DNA of 64,000 nucleotides from Oscillospiraceae bacterium (GCA_910574995.1 CAJTCS010000004.1:186001-250000); one strand, 5' to 3'. Counted from the stretch's first letter, positions 1 through 8,454 are shown. The notes: generated by a model not told the origin, from the sequence alone. Program-made: numbers and translations.

Positions 1-1089
1 ATGGAGATTGAATTCTGACAGCAGTTTTTTCTTGATCGCCACTTTCGCATTATCTGTTCCAAACAGAAAGCCATCCGGCAGGATCACCGCCGCCCGGCCG
101 TTTTTCTTCAGCCTGTACATGATAACTAACATAAAGAGGTCGGCAGTCTCGCTGCTGGCAAGGTCAGCCGGGAAGTGATTTTTCACATCCGCTTTCTCGT
201 TCCCACCGTAAGGAGGATTCATCAGTACCACATCAAACTGGTCGGATTCCACATAGTCCAGGATGTTCCGCAAAAGGGAGTTCCCATGATACACCTGCGG
301 CACATCCAAGTCATGAAGCAACATATTCGTGATGCAGAGGATGTAGGGGAACTGCTTTTTCTCGATCCCGTAAACTGAATTGCTGTAGGCGGTTCGGTCA
401 TCCGTTGTCCTGACCTGCGTTTCCAACTCCTTGAGCCAGCTAGTAAGGAACCCGCCGGTACCGCAGGCAAAATCAGCCATCTGTTCCCCGATTTTCGGCT
501 GAATAATCCGAGCCATAAAATCAGTGACGGCACGAGGAGTATAGTATTCTCCGGCGGAGCCGGCGCTTTGCAGCTCCCTCAAAATAGATTCATAGATTTC
601 ACCAAAGGCGTGAATTTCATCGTAATCGCCGAGATCTAAATCATCAATCACATTGATGCACTGGCGGAGGAGAACGCCGTCCTTCATATAGTTATTGGCA
701 TCGGCAAAGGCGGTTTGAACGATAGCTTTTTTGATTGGAGTGTCAGCGGTCACGCGAACGCCCTCAATCTTGACTGTACCATCCTCACCCTTGATATCTG
801 TTCCTTTCAGAACCGGAAAGAGGGTATTGTTGACAAAGTTCAGCAGAGTATCTCCCGTCATGACCGAACCGGACTTATCATCGTGAGCCCAATTAGACCA
901 GCAACAGGGCGCAGGGATAATAGAGCGATAATCACTATCGTCCATTTCCCAGTCCTGTTCCTTGGCGTTATATACCTTCAAAAACAGCATCCACGCAATC
1001 TGCTCAATACGCTGGGCATCGCCGTTAATGCCAGCATCGTTCCGCATAATATCTCGTAGCCGTTTTACAAATCCTGATAAATTTCCCAT
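1..1089 (-). CDS. hsdM: Type I restriction-modification methylase subunit HsdM (3' end cut by window edge)
   Basis: The reading frame opens at the ATG at 1089 and stays open to base 1, so the C-terminus is outside the window. The first residues (MGNLSGFVKRLRDIM) and the segment around residues 28-45 match the HsdM N-terminal helical domain. The SAM-binding motif I appears as DFACGTGGF near residue 206, and the catalytic N6-adenine motif NPPY lies near residue 291 (plus-strand bases about 207-223). HsdM methylates adenines in the target and forms the M2S core that HsdR joins. It starts 5 bp after the hsdR stop, so the two are one transcript. An hsdS specificity gene would be expected just off the left edge. 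Confidence 0.93.
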   Translation of the reverse strand, partial: MGNLSGFVKRLRDIMRNDAGINGDAQRIEQIAWMLFLKVYNAKEQDWEMDDSDYRSIIPAPCCWSNWAHDDKSGSVMTGDTLLNFVNNTLFPVLKGTDIKGEDGTVKIEGVRVTADTPIKKAIVQTAFADANNYMKDGVLLRQCINVIDDLDLGDYDEIHAFGEIYESILRELQSAGSAGEYYTPRAVTDFMARIIQPKIGEQMADFACGTGGFLTSWLKELETQVRTTDDRTAYSNSVYGIEKKQFPYILCITNMLLHDLDVPQVYHGNSLLRNILDYVESDQFDVVLMNPPYGGNEKADVKNHFPADLASSETADLFMLVIMYRLKKNGRAAVILPDGFLFGTDNAKVAIKKKLLSEFNLH

Positions 1090-1094
1090 GTTTA

Positions 1095-3464
1095 TCAACC
1101 CGCCCTATAGAGTTCTTCTTCCAGTTCCTTTACTGCCCGGAGGTACCCCGCCTTGCCACCAAAGTAGGAGGCAATCTTAGACGGCTTCCCAAATTTTTTG
1201 AAGGGGGCAATTTGAAGAATTTCCGTCTTTTCAATTTCATAAATGCCAGTGTTCATATATTTCTCCAGCAAGGCTTCCAGCACCTCTCTTGCCGCCCCGC
1301 TATATTTGCTCAGAAAATCACGTTTCTTTACATTATTGGCCCGCTCCCAGCGGGTCAATGGCTTTTTGTCAAAGGCAACGTGACAAATAAAGTCAAAATC
1401 ATCCACGTCGCTCATAGCTTGCTCTGCTTTCATCTGTTCCAAATCGATTCCCTGTCTATGCAGCAATTCGCGAATCGCGGTCTTCTTTTCCTCGGCGGTC
1501 CAGCGCAAAACGAAATTATCAAGAGAAGCGTATTGCCCCAAAATATTTGATTTTGTGTAGTCCACAATGCTTTCCTGCCGCAGAAGTTTCCCATCAACAT
1601 CATATACAGAAACGATTTTCCCAAGAATCTGTACTCGGCATCCGCTCTCGTCAACAATGCACTTCCCAACGGCGGGCGGAGGTGGATCCGCCGGCGGAGC
1701 ATCGCCCGTACCCTTTGACCCTGTGGGATGCTCCGGATCATATCCATCATCAATCTCAATCGGTCCATCCCAGTCTGGATCGGCAAACAGACGGGTCACA
1801 TTGCGGAAATCCATAACAGTGAAATGTGTTTTTCCATCTCTCTCGCGCAGACGGGTGCCGCGGCCAATAATCTGCTTGAACTCGGTCATGGAACCAATCA
1901 TCTCGTCCAGAACGATCAGTTTTGTCATCTTACAGTCGGCCCCGGTTGATAAAAGCTTGGAGGTTGTGGCGATTACCGGGTAGGGGGCGGAAACAGAAAT
2001 AAAGTAATCCAGCTTGCTCTTTCCGTAGATGTCAGAGCCGGTAATCCTCACCACATAGTCCGGGTTCACCCGGCACATATCGGCGTTTAAGTTTGTCAGG
2101 GCTGTCCTCATGCGCTCGGCATGATCTTCATTGGCACAAAAAACTATCGTCTTCTGCATCCGGTCAGTGCTTTTCAGATATTCCGTAATTTCCCGCGCAA
2201 CCTCATAAACCCGGTCTTCCAAAATAATCGTATAGTCAAAATCGCTGTTGGTGTATATCCTGTCTTCAATAGGCTGTCCAAATTTATCAAGTTGCCCTTT
2301 ACAGGGGCGCCAGCCTTCTCCAATATTCGTTTTCACATTGATGACCTTAAACGGAGCCAGAAAGCCGTCATCAATCCCTTCGCGCAGGCTGTATGTGTAA
2401 ATTGATTCACCGAAGTAGTCAATGTTGGAGATATACTTCGTTTCCTTTGGCGTTGCCGTCATGCCGATCTGTGTTGCGGAAGAAAAGTAGTCCAGGATTT
2501 TGCGCCAGTTGCTGTCCTTTTTGGCTGACCCCCTGTGGCACTCGTCAACAATAATAAGGTCAAAAAAGTTTGGCTGAAACAGTTCCGCTAACCGGGATAC
2601 CGCTTCATCATCCGATTCAGAGTCACCGCTGTCATCCGAAGAACCGGCAAGCTGCTGGTATAGCGAGAAATACACCTCGTAGGAAGTGATAGTAGTGGGA
2701 TTGTCCTTGGAGAAGTTGACCTTATGAATCGTTTTCTCCAATGGCTTAAAGTCCTGGTCAATGGACTGATCCACCAAATTGTTGCGGTCTGCAAGATACA
2801 GGACTTTTCGTTTCAACCCGCTTTTCAAAAGGCGGTAAACAATCTGGAATGCGGTATAAGTTTTGCCTGTTCCGGTGGCCATTACCAGCAAAATCCGCTC
2901 CTCACCTCTTGCAACCGCTTCGACCGTTCGGTTGACGGCATTTTGCTGATAGTAGCGGGGCGGATAAGTGCTTTGGCTGGAATAATAAGGCTGATGAATG
3001 ACCTTCTTTTCATTAACAGATACGCCGTTGCCATTGTTCGTTCCGTTTTCCCATCGGGCTGTCAGTTCTTCGGGGGAAGGAAATCCGTCCAAGGGCAGTG
3101 TGCGCTCCTCCCCGGTTAAAAAATCATATTCTTGAAAACCATCGCCATTGGAGCTGTAGGCAAAAGGGATATCCATCATGATAGCGTAAGTTTTTGCCTG
3201 CTGCAATCCGTAAGAAACAGAGTGGTTATTGTCCTTTGCCTCAATGATTGCGATGGGCTTATTGGGCGCGAGATATAAAACATAATCCGCTTTCTTGGGT
3301 GTCCCGCGAGCGACAAGGTTTCCTCTCAAATTGATGCGCCCATCTGTAATCCTTGTCTCCATTGTAATACGTTCTAATCCCCAGGAGGCTTGAATGGCTG
3401 GGGTAATGTAGTGAAGCTTAATATCTTCTTCTGTCATTTGTTTCTTATCCAGGATGGTATTCAT
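1095..3464 (-). CDS. hsdR: Type I restriction endonuclease subunit HsdR
   Basis: The 789-residue protein is the ATP-dependent translocase and nuclease of a type I system. The N-terminal PD-(D/E)xK nuclease is visible as D60 followed by EAK at 75-77. SF2 helicase motifs follow: ATGTGKT near 196-202, DECH near 307-310, and a later GRGTRLRE motif VI. A short acidic insert rich in Asp/Ser precedes the DECH box. A C-terminal segment after about residue 600 should contact the methylase. The start is the ATG at 3464, because AGGAGG lies six bases upstream; the GTG two codons earlier overlaps that site. The gene is the first of hsdR-hsdM(-hsdS) and has a good promoter at 3563-3591. Confidence 0.94.
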   Translation of the reverse strand: MNTILDKKQMTEEDIKLHYITPAIQASWGLERITMETRITDGRINLRGNLVARGTPKKADYVLYLAPNKPIAIIEAKDNNHSVSYGLQQAKTYAIMMDIPFAYSSNGDGFQEYDFLTGEERTLPLDGFPSPEELTARWENGTNNGNGVSVNEKKVIHQPYYSSQSTYPPRYYQQNAVNRTVEAVARGEERILLVMATGTGKTYTAFQIVYRLLKSGLKRKVLYLADRNNLVDQSIDQDFKPLEKTIHKVNFSKDNPTTITSYEVYFSLYQQLAGSSDDSGDSESDDEAVSRLAELFQPNFFDLIIVDECHRGSAKKDSNWRKILDYFSSATQIGMTATPKETKYISNIDYFGESIYTYSLREGIDDGFLAPFKVINVKTNIGEGWRPCKGQLDKFGQPIEDRIYTNSDFDYTIILEDRVYEVAREITEYLKSTDRMQKTIVFCANEDHAERMRTALTNLNADMCRVNPDYVVRITGSDIYGKSKLDYFISVSAPYPVIATTSKLLSTGADCKMTKLIVLDEMIGSMTEFKQIIGRGTRLRERDGKTHFTVMDFRNVTRLFADPDWDGPIEIDDGYDPEHPTGSKGTGDAPPADPPPPAVGKCIVDESGCRVQILGKIVSVYDVDGKLLRQESIVDYTKSNILGQYASLDNFVLRWTAEEKKTAIRELLHRQGIDLEQMKAEQAMSDVDDFDFICHVAFDKKPLTRWERANNVKKRDFLSKYSGAAREVLEALLEKYMNTGIYEIEKTEILQIAPFKKFGKPSKIASYFGGKAGYLRAVKELEEELYRAG

Positions 3465-3562
3465 ATTCACCCTCCTTGGTTCTTGTAATCCAAAATTATC
3501 GGAAGTTAGTGGGCTTAAATAATGGTAGTCTCATTTAGGAAAGCCTACAAAAACCCACAATG

Positions 3563-3591
3563 ATTATACCATAAGGTCTTTGGAAATGCAA
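3563..3591 (-). promoter_or_regulatory. Predicted sigma-A promoter for hsdR-hsdM
   Basis: On the minus strand TTGCAT (3586-3591) and TATAAT (3563-3568) are separated by 17 bp. The predicted transcript begins about 90 bases before the hsdR start. Nothing else between 3465 and 3652 looks coding. Confidence 0.65.
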
Positions 3592-3652
3592 CAGCAGGCG
3601 ATTTCCGCTTTTCATTTGAGATACAGTAGGGATACCCGTCCTTTTTGGGCTT

Positions 3653-4225
3653 TTACCAAAGTTGCAAGCAGTGCCTTTGTTCCCACAAAGACTCGAAACT
3701 GCGGCTCCCGGCGATGCCGGAAACCGCAGTTTCTGCTTGTTGGGACAGCGTCCCAAACCCTTTGAACAGCCCCGTGGCCGGGGCTGGCTGCGCGTTCGGT
3801 TCCCGAACGCTGTTGTCCCTGGGTCGCAGGGACAGGCGGGGCCTACGCCCTTTGAAGAGTCGGAGAAATGGCAAGTCCGCTCTTTGCCGCCACCATCGAA
3901 TAGCGGCAAGCCGGGCAAGGGACTGTCTGGTTAATTCCCAAATCTCGTCCAGGCGATTTTGTAAATTCTCAATCTCCGCCGCATAGACGCTCCCGGTTTC
4001 GTTTGCTTTCCTGGCGTATTGCTTCAGATTATTGCTGCATCTCCGGAGCAAGATGACAAGCTTGCGCACATCCGCTAAATCCATCCTGACGCAGATACCC
4101 TCCAGCGCCATCTTGCGGATATAGGCGCTCATGCTCATAATTCCGGCGTCCTCCATCTTGACTTTTATTCGCTCTATCTCTTCTGCGGAAATGCGAAATT
4201 TTAGTTTCTCATTCAGCCTGCCCAT
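3653..4225 (-). CDS. mobC: MobC-like relaxosome accessory protein, C-terminus reads into a hairpin array
   Basis: The first ~118 residues match plasmid/ICE MobC proteins: a ribbon-helix-helix-like start (KFRISAEEIERIKVKM), the MSAYIRKMALEG segment at about 32-43, and the helical LILLRRCSNNLKQYARKAN region. These proteins bind oriT and help the relaxase nick DNA. After residue ~118 the frame continues for 70 residues of Arg/Pro-rich sequence that is encoded by the palindromes at 3665-3888, so the native protein probably ended there. No relaxase gene follows; the hsdRM operon lies downstream instead. The start ATG at 4225 has GGAGG 12 bases upstream. I am confident of the N-terminal family and unsure of the true C-terminus. 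Confidence 0.75.
   Translation of the reverse strand: MGRLNEKLKFRISAEEIERIKVKMEDAGIMSMSAYIRKMALEGICVRMDLADVRKLVILLRRCSNNLKQYARKANETGSVYAAEIENLQNRLDEIWELTRQSLARLAAIRWWRQRADLPFLRLFKGRRPRLSLRPRDNSVREPNAQPAPATGLFKGFGTLSQQAETAVSGIAGSRSFESLWEQRHCLQLW
3665..3888. repeat. Dense array of seven short hairpins next to mobC
   Basis: Seven inverted repeats follow one another. They are 3675-3690 (6-bp stem), 3695-3733 (10-bp stem with an inner 5-bp hairpin), 3740-3756 (7 bp), 3767-3786 (8 bp), 3792-3810 (8 bp), 3814-3834 (8 bp) and a weaker one at 3870-3888. Bases 3665-3670 and 3734-3739 can also close a stem around the first two. The nonamer CCCTTTGAA occurs twice between stems. Stem sequences differ, so this is conserved shape, not copied sequence. 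The place beside mobC suggests a mobile-element control region, but the function is unknown. Confidence 0.7.
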
Positions 4226-4359
4226 TGCTTTTTGGTTCCTCCCCTCGCAAATAAAATCGGTCGATTTTGATTTTCAGCATCGCACCGTAAATCAGATTTT
4301 CAAAAAACTGCCGGACACAGGAGTTCAATTCCCATGTTCGGCACATATTCCGTGTCTCT

Positions 4360-4537
4360 GTTACGGTTAGTGGTGGTGTCATATTTTGTCACCAGCAACA
4401 AGTGTAACACTTTTCTGCTTTTTGTTACGGTTACTGCCAGTGTTCAAATTGAACACTGGCTCTATCCGCAACGATTTTCCTGCATTCCGTTACGGCTGGG
4501 GCAAGTGTTCATTTTGAACACTTGCCTTATCCGTAAC
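4360..4537. repeat. Three tandem 49-bp palindromic units (possible oriT or iteron array)
   Basis: Units at 4360-4408, 4424-4472 and 4489-4537 are each exactly 49 bp with 15-16-bp spacers. Each begins GTTACGG and ends with CCGTAAC or a near match. The second and third have perfect inner palindromes with 11-bp arms, built on AGTGTTCA and TGAACACT. The first is the most diverged. The spacers are also alike (T-rich with a TGC). The block lies between mobC and a small cysteine-rich gene and encodes that gene's last ~16 codons. This matches the usual setting of an oriT or replication-initiator binding array. That role is inference. Confidence 0.75.
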
Positions 4538-4864
4538 ACTCTGACGATACGCCCGCTGACGGCAAGCGTTGCAGCAGTAGATCGCATCCGACCGCTTGGG
4601 GGTGAAGGTTTTTCCACAGCCCTTGCATATCCGATCTTGCCGCTTTTCCAGTCGCCTCTGTTTCAAATCCTTTTGATAACCCCGGTTCCCGCACAGGTGA
4701 TAATAGCAATATTTCTTGCTGGCAATCTGCGTATAAAACACACGCCCGCAGCCCTTGCAGATGATTTTCCGTACAGCCGAGTCCGGCTCTACCCCGGAGA
4801 TTTTTTCCTCACACCACTGTTTCAGCGTTTCCTGATTTTTGTACTCCCAATCACAGTTCCACAT
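4490..4864 (-). CDS. Cysteine-rich zinc-ribbon-like small protein of the mobile element
   Basis: The 124-residue protein holds two CxxC-based clusters: CKGC at 36-39 with C53 and C58, and CKGC at 80-83 with C97, C98 and C101. This spacing suggests two zinc ribbons. Proteins of this kind are common cargo beside mobC in clostridial conjugative elements, and their role is not known to me. The ATG at 4864 is chosen because AGAGGGG lies seven bases upstream; a longer frame to 4921 has no ribosome site. The last residues are encoded by the third 49-bp palindromic unit, so the gene end and the repeat overlap. Confidence 0.6.
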   Translation of the reverse strand: MWNCDWEYKNQETLKQWCEEKISGVEPDSAVRKIICKGCGRVFYTQIASKKYCYYHLCGNRGYQKDLKQRRLEKRQDRICKGCGKTFTPKRSDAIYCCNACRQRAYRQSVTDKASVQNEHLPQP

Positions 4865-4945
4865 AGATTTTCCCCTCTTTCCATAGAACAGGACGGGCCA
4901 AAAGTATTTGACCCGTCCCATCCCGTGTTATATGGTTTCCGTTTC

Positions 4946-5080
4946 CTATTCCCCGGCCTGCTGCCGTTGATATCGCATTTTGCTGTGCGCTTTCCTCTGG
5001 CAAGCCCCACAGCAGTATTTCACATCGTTCCTGGTCGTGGTGAACGCTTTCCCGCAGTTTCCGCAGACACATTCACGCAT
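4946..5080 (-). CDS. Short zinc-finger-like protein, probably 5'-truncated
   Basis: From the ATG at 5080 the frame encodes 44 residues with cysteines in CVCGNC and CCGAC arrangements, like the neighbour at 4490-4864. AGGAGG lies 13 bases upstream of that ATG. The same frame is open upstream to about 5188 and encodes more cysteine-rich sequence (CCGEEFESRR, then FCSPNC) with no start codon. A once longer two-finger protein therefore seems to have lost its 5' end where element sequence meets chromosome. The short product may still be made. Confidence 0.5.
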   Translation of the reverse strand: MRECVCGNCGKAFTTTRNDVKYCCGACQRKAHSKMRYQRQQAGE

Positions 5081-5355
5081 CCTGCTTGTCGTCGCCTCCT
5101 GCCGGTAAAATTTTGCCCGGCAATTCGGAGAGCAAAACAGAGTGTTTGACCGCCTGGATTCAAATTCTTCTCCACAGCATTGATTTTACTGGGTTTTCTC
5201 ATGTTTTCTTATGGCAACGCCCTTTGGTGCGGGCGCTTTTGATGGAGGGCAGGACCCCATAAACGGGATAAAAAAACAGGCCACGGCAACCCTAAAACGG
5301 CGCCAGAGCACACAAAAGGGCTGCTGTGGCCTGCCCCACGCAGGATACAGCTCTT
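5081..5355. other. Junction between mobile-element remnant and core chromosome
   Basis: The cysteine-rich frame dies at about 5188. By 5356 a normal core gene (bcp) ends. Between them I see no gene, no clear attachment-site duplication and no integrase. The element edge is placed at roughly 5190-5340 from the loss of coding sequence only. Confidence 0.4.
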
Positions 5356-5820
5356 TTAACGGGCCTGGGAAAGGTAGGCCAAAACCTCCGCCGCGTTGGT
5401 ATCGGGCTTTACCTTGGGCATGACCTTTTCGATCGTCCCCTCCTCATCGATGACAAAGGTAGACCGCACCACGCCCATGCCCACCTTCCCGTAATTCTTC
5501 TTTTCCTGCCACACGCCGTAGGCCTGTATGGCGGCCAGCTCTGGGTCGGAGAGAAGGAGAAAGGGTAAGCCATGCTTTGCGGCGAATTTCTGATGGGACG
5601 CAACCGAGTCCTTGCTAACGCCGATGACCACCGCCCCGGCCTTCTGGAAATCCTCATAAGCCGCCCCAAAGGCGCAGGCCTGCCGGGTACAGCCGGGGGT
5701 GTTGTCCCGGGGATAGAAATATAGGACCACCCGTTTCCCTGCAAAATCGCACAGGGAGACTAGGTTGCCGTCCTTGTCTGGCAAGGTAAACCCAGGGGCT
5801 TTCGTTCCAACTTCCAACAT
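5356..5820 (-). CDS. bcp: Thiol peroxidase of the Bcp/PrxQ family
   Basis: This is a 154-residue, one-domain peroxiredoxin that reduces hydroperoxides at the expense of thioredoxin. The fold markers are APGFTLPDKDG near 8-18 and the active site YPRDNTPGCTRQAC, with peroxidatic C44 and resolving C49, the PrxQ spacing. Length is normal for the family. The ATG at 5820 is the family-consistent start. An in-frame GTG at 5850 lies inside the repeated leader at 5818-5916 and would add ten unrelated residues. The upstream gene on the same strand is yaaA, another peroxide-stress gene, so the pair makes functional sense. Confidence 0.95.
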   Translation of the reverse strand: MLEVGTKAPGFTLPDKDGNLVSLCDFAGKRVVLYFYPRDNTPGCTRQACAFGAAYEDFQKAGAVVIGVSKDSVASHQKFAAKHGLPFLLLSDPELAAIQAYGVWQEKKNYGKVGMGVVRSTFVIDEEGTIEKVMPKVKPDTNAAEVLAYLSQAR

Positions 5821-5916
5821 ATCAATCACCATGCGATACAGAATTCGCACAAAAAGCCGTAAAAACGCGGCGTTTTGTGCCCGGTATCGTTCCTTTCTGT
5901 GTATTTTTCACACTAA
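5818..5916 (-). repeat. Intercistronic hairpin repeat, copy 1 (between yaaA and bcp)
   Basis: Read on the minus strand it begins with the yaaA stop codon (TAGTGTG), passes AGAAAGGAACGATACCGGGC, folds through a CACAAA/TTTGTG stem closed by GATAC/GTATC, and ends at the bcp start (GATTGATATG). It is about 85% identical to 11313-11411 by eye. Differences in the stem keep pairing: A-U becomes G-U in the lower stem and GCC/GGC becomes GGCC/GGCC. Sequence and structure are seen directly; any regulatory role is inference. Confidence 0.75.
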
Positions 5917-6662
5917 CATCCTCCTTTTATGAATACGAACCGTTTCCCGTCTGATAACCCTGCCTCGAACCGGTATCCCAGGTCGGCAAAGGCGCGGATA
6001 TCCTCACGCTTTTCAATGCGGTTCTCTGCCAGCCAGCGTACCATCTGCCCCCGGGCCATTTTGCACAAGGCGCCTTTTTCCACAACCTTTCCCCCTTCCC
6101 ATTCGCCAAAGACGCAGGTAAGCCTGTCTACGGAATCTGGCAAATGGGGCGCTACGGCCCGGCTGTACTCCTTCGAGGACAGGTCCAATATAAAGCCGGT
6201 TTCCCTTGCCAGCTGGCTGGCCAACCGGCCGCCCCAAAAAGCGTATAAGTCTTTTGCCCCATCCACAGACAGCTTAGCCTGCATCTCCAGGCGGTAAGGC
6301 CTTATACCGTCAAAAGGCCGCAGGACGCCGTAAAAGCCGGATAGGATCCGCAAATGCTCTTGCAAGTAGGCCAGCTGCCCCGCTTCCATCACCCCGGGGG
6401 CCATATAGCGGTATTGCAGGCCTTCATAAGACAAGATGGCCGGGGTAAGGCCGTGCCGCAGGTCCATGGCCTGCAGGCGTTCCACATTCAGCCTGGCAAT
6501 GGATTCGTTGCATTTCCAAAGCTTTTGCAGCCCTGCCGGGGGCATGGACCTAAGCGCCGCCAGCAAGCGCCCGGCCTGTGGCAGGAACAGGGGCAGGGAG
6601 GCTATAGGCAGGCTGTCTGTATCCACGTTCATTTTCTTGGCGGGCGAGATGACGATGCGCAT
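5913..6662 (-). CDS. yaaA: Peroxide stress protein YaaA (DUF328/UPF0246)
   Basis: The 249-residue protein begins MRIVISPAKKMN, the hallmark of YaaA, and keeps the conserved YEGLQYRYM, YGVLRPFDGIRPYRLEM and LIxLSSKEYSRAV-like blocks of the family. YaaA lowers free iron and limits oxidative DNA damage during peroxide stress in Escherichia coli. Full length is present. Its TAG stop is also the first codon of the intercistronic repeat that leads to bcp. Confidence 0.92.
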   Translation of the reverse strand: MRIVISPAKKMNVDTDSLPIASLPLFLPQAGRLLAALRSMPPAGLQKLWKCNESIARLNVERLQAMDLRHGLTPAILSYEGLQYRYMAPGVMEAGQLAYLQEHLRILSGFYGVLRPFDGIRPYRLEMQAKLSVDGAKDLYAFWGGRLASQLARETGFILDLSSKEYSRAVAPHLPDSVDRLTCVFGEWEGGKVVEKGALCKMARGQMVRWLAENRIEKREDIRAFADLGYRFEAGLSDGKRFVFIKGGC

Positions 6663-6753
6663 GATACCTCCTGGCTATTTCTGCCCCTTCCTATTATAGC
6701 AGGTTTCGTGCGGAATAAAAAGGGTTTGTCTTTGGCGGCCCACCACTTTCGCC

Positions 6754-8454
6754 TTATCGCCCTTCTTCAAAACCGCTGGCCCCTTCGTCTGGCTGAAAAG
6801 GGGACAGCCGCCCGTTTTCCAGCTTATAAACCCTATCCATCCCTTCCAGGTTTTCATAGTGGTGGGTTATCATTACCACGGTTTTGTCCTGCATTTCGTG
6901 CAAAATAATATCATGCAGGTAGGCGTCGGATTCCACGTCAAAGCTCGAAGTCGCCTCATCTAAAATTACGATGGGCGCGTCTTTTAACAGAGCCCTTGCC
7001 ACAGCCAGTTTCTGTTTTTCGCCGCCGGAAAGCTTGGCCCCATTCTTGCCAATCCGCGTCCGCCCGCCTTCTGGCATACGGGGTAGGTAAGACGCGACGC
7101 CGCTGGATTCCAGCGCCCTTTCCAACTGCTCTTTTGTGGCGGATCTTGCCAAGTCCACGTTCTCCAGGATATCCCCCAGGAACAAATATGGATCCTGGCT
7201 GACCACCGAAAACAGGCTGCGGTACTCCCCCAACCGCAGCGTTTCTACGTCTTCACCGTCCGCCAAAATATGCCCGGCCTTTGGCTGGTAAAACCGTAAC
7301 AGAAGGTTTAAAACCGTAGATTTCCCGCTGCCGTTCTGGCCGATGATCGCCACCTTTTCCCCGGGCTCTACAACCAGGTCCACCCCCTGTAAAATGGGCC
7401 GGCCTTCCCCATAGGAGAACGCAACCTTTTTAAATTCCAACCGCGGCGGGCGGCGGGAAACCAGCGGCTTCCCGCCGCCCTTTTCTATGTCCGTATCCAG
7501 GAATTGGAAGAGCCTGCGGGCCGACGGCATGATACGCGCAAAGTACATTTTCAGGTTGATCAGCGCCGAAACCGGGCCGGTCACATAACCGGAATAACTG
7601 GCGAAAGCGAACACCGCGCCGATGGTTAGGCTGCCGGTGCAAATCAACCAGCCGCCCAGAAGGTACAAGGCGATGGATACGGACCAGCTTAAAAGCGTCT
7701 CCCAAAACATGTTCCAGCCGTCTATCATGGCGCCTTTTTTCTCCAATCGCAGCAGGTCTTTCTGCCGTTTTGCAAAAGATTCCTCCCGGCTTTGAAACAG
7801 GTTCCACAATTTGATCTCATCCACACCGTTAAGGTTATCCCCAAACCATCGGGAGAAATCCCGGCTGGATTCCAGCGTCTCGTCCATGGCTTTTTCCCGC
7901 CGTTTAGACAGCTTCCGGACAAGGAAAAACTTTACCGGCACCATGGCTAAAACGACTAAGGCCAATTTCCAGCTGATTACAAAAAGCCCCACCAGGCCGC
8001 TGAAAATCCGGAAGATATAGCTGGCGCTTATGACCATATAGCGGTCGGTGATGGACGAAACCTGGGACACGTCCATCTGCAAAAAGCTGAGGATTTCCGC
8101 GTTATTCTTATCTTCGAAATATGACCTTTCCAGGTGCAAAAGCTTCTGAAAAACCTGGCTGAAAATGGCGTAATACGACTTATTATGTACATCCGCGAAG
8201 ATGCGTGTTTGCCACAGGTCGATGGCTTGGTTTACCAAAACCAACGCCGCTAAAACCACGGCGGAACGTACAATTACAGCCATGTTTTGCCGCACCATGC
8301 CCTGGTCGGTGATGGCCTGGATTACCAGCGGCTGGTAAAACCCCACCGCCGTAGAGGCCAGGAGCCCCAGGCCCACCAGCAAGAATTCCCGTTTGTAGGG
8401 CTTCAGGTAGGCGAACACCCGGCGCAGGTTTTTATCAATCTTATGCATATGCAT
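6754..8454 (-). CDS. ABC exporter, fused permease-ATPase (MdlB/MsbA type)
   Basis: This 566-residue half-transporter has an N-terminal six-helix permease domain (about residues 20-310). A nucleotide-binding domain follows, with Walker A GQNGSGKST near 372-380, signature LSGGEKQKLAVARAL and Walker B IVILDEATSSFD. Such exporters work as dimers. No partner half-transporter lies nearby, so a homodimer is likely. Substrate cannot be told from sequence. The ATG at 8454 is chosen because GGAAG precedes it; the longer frame starts at a TTG (8469) without a site. Two alternating ATG-CAT codons follow. Confidence 0.92.
   Translation of the reverse strand: MHMHKIDKNLRRVFAYLKPYKREFLLVGLGLLASTAVGFYQPLVIQAITDQGMVRQNMAVIVRSAVVLAALVLVNQAIDLWQTRIFADVHNKSYYAIFSQVFQKLLHLERSYFEDKNNAEILSFLQMDVSQVSSITDRYMVISASYIFRIFSGLVGLFVISWKLALVVLAMVPVKFFLVRKLSKRREKAMDETLESSRDFSRWFGDNLNGVDEIKLWNLFQSREESFAKRQKDLLRLEKKGAMIDGWNMFWETLLSWSVSIALYLLGGWLICTGSLTIGAVFAFASYSGYVTGPVSALINLKMYFARIMPSARRLFQFLDTDIEKGGGKPLVSRRPPRLEFKKVAFSYGEGRPILQGVDLVVEPGEKVAIIGQNGSGKSTVLNLLLRFYQPKAGHILADGEDVETLRLGEYRSLFSVVSQDPYLFLGDILENVDLARSATKEQLERALESSGVASYLPRMPEGGRTRIGKNGAKLSGGEKQKLAVARALLKDAPIVILDEATSSFDVESDAYLHDIILHEMQDKTVVMITHHYENLEGMDRVYKLENGRLSPFQPDEGASGFEEGR

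Noticed and set aside
3665-3888. CRISPR array
   Set aside because: The stems differ from one another, and there are no identical direct repeats with equal spacers.
4360-4537. CRISPR with three repeats
   Set aside because: The 49-bp units are palindromic and diverged inside, and the 15-16-bp spacers are similar to each other, unlike CRISPR.
4334-5149. 271-codon plus-strand frame across the 49-bp repeats
   Set aside because: It runs through palindromes and opposite two cysteine-rich genes with good ribosome sites.
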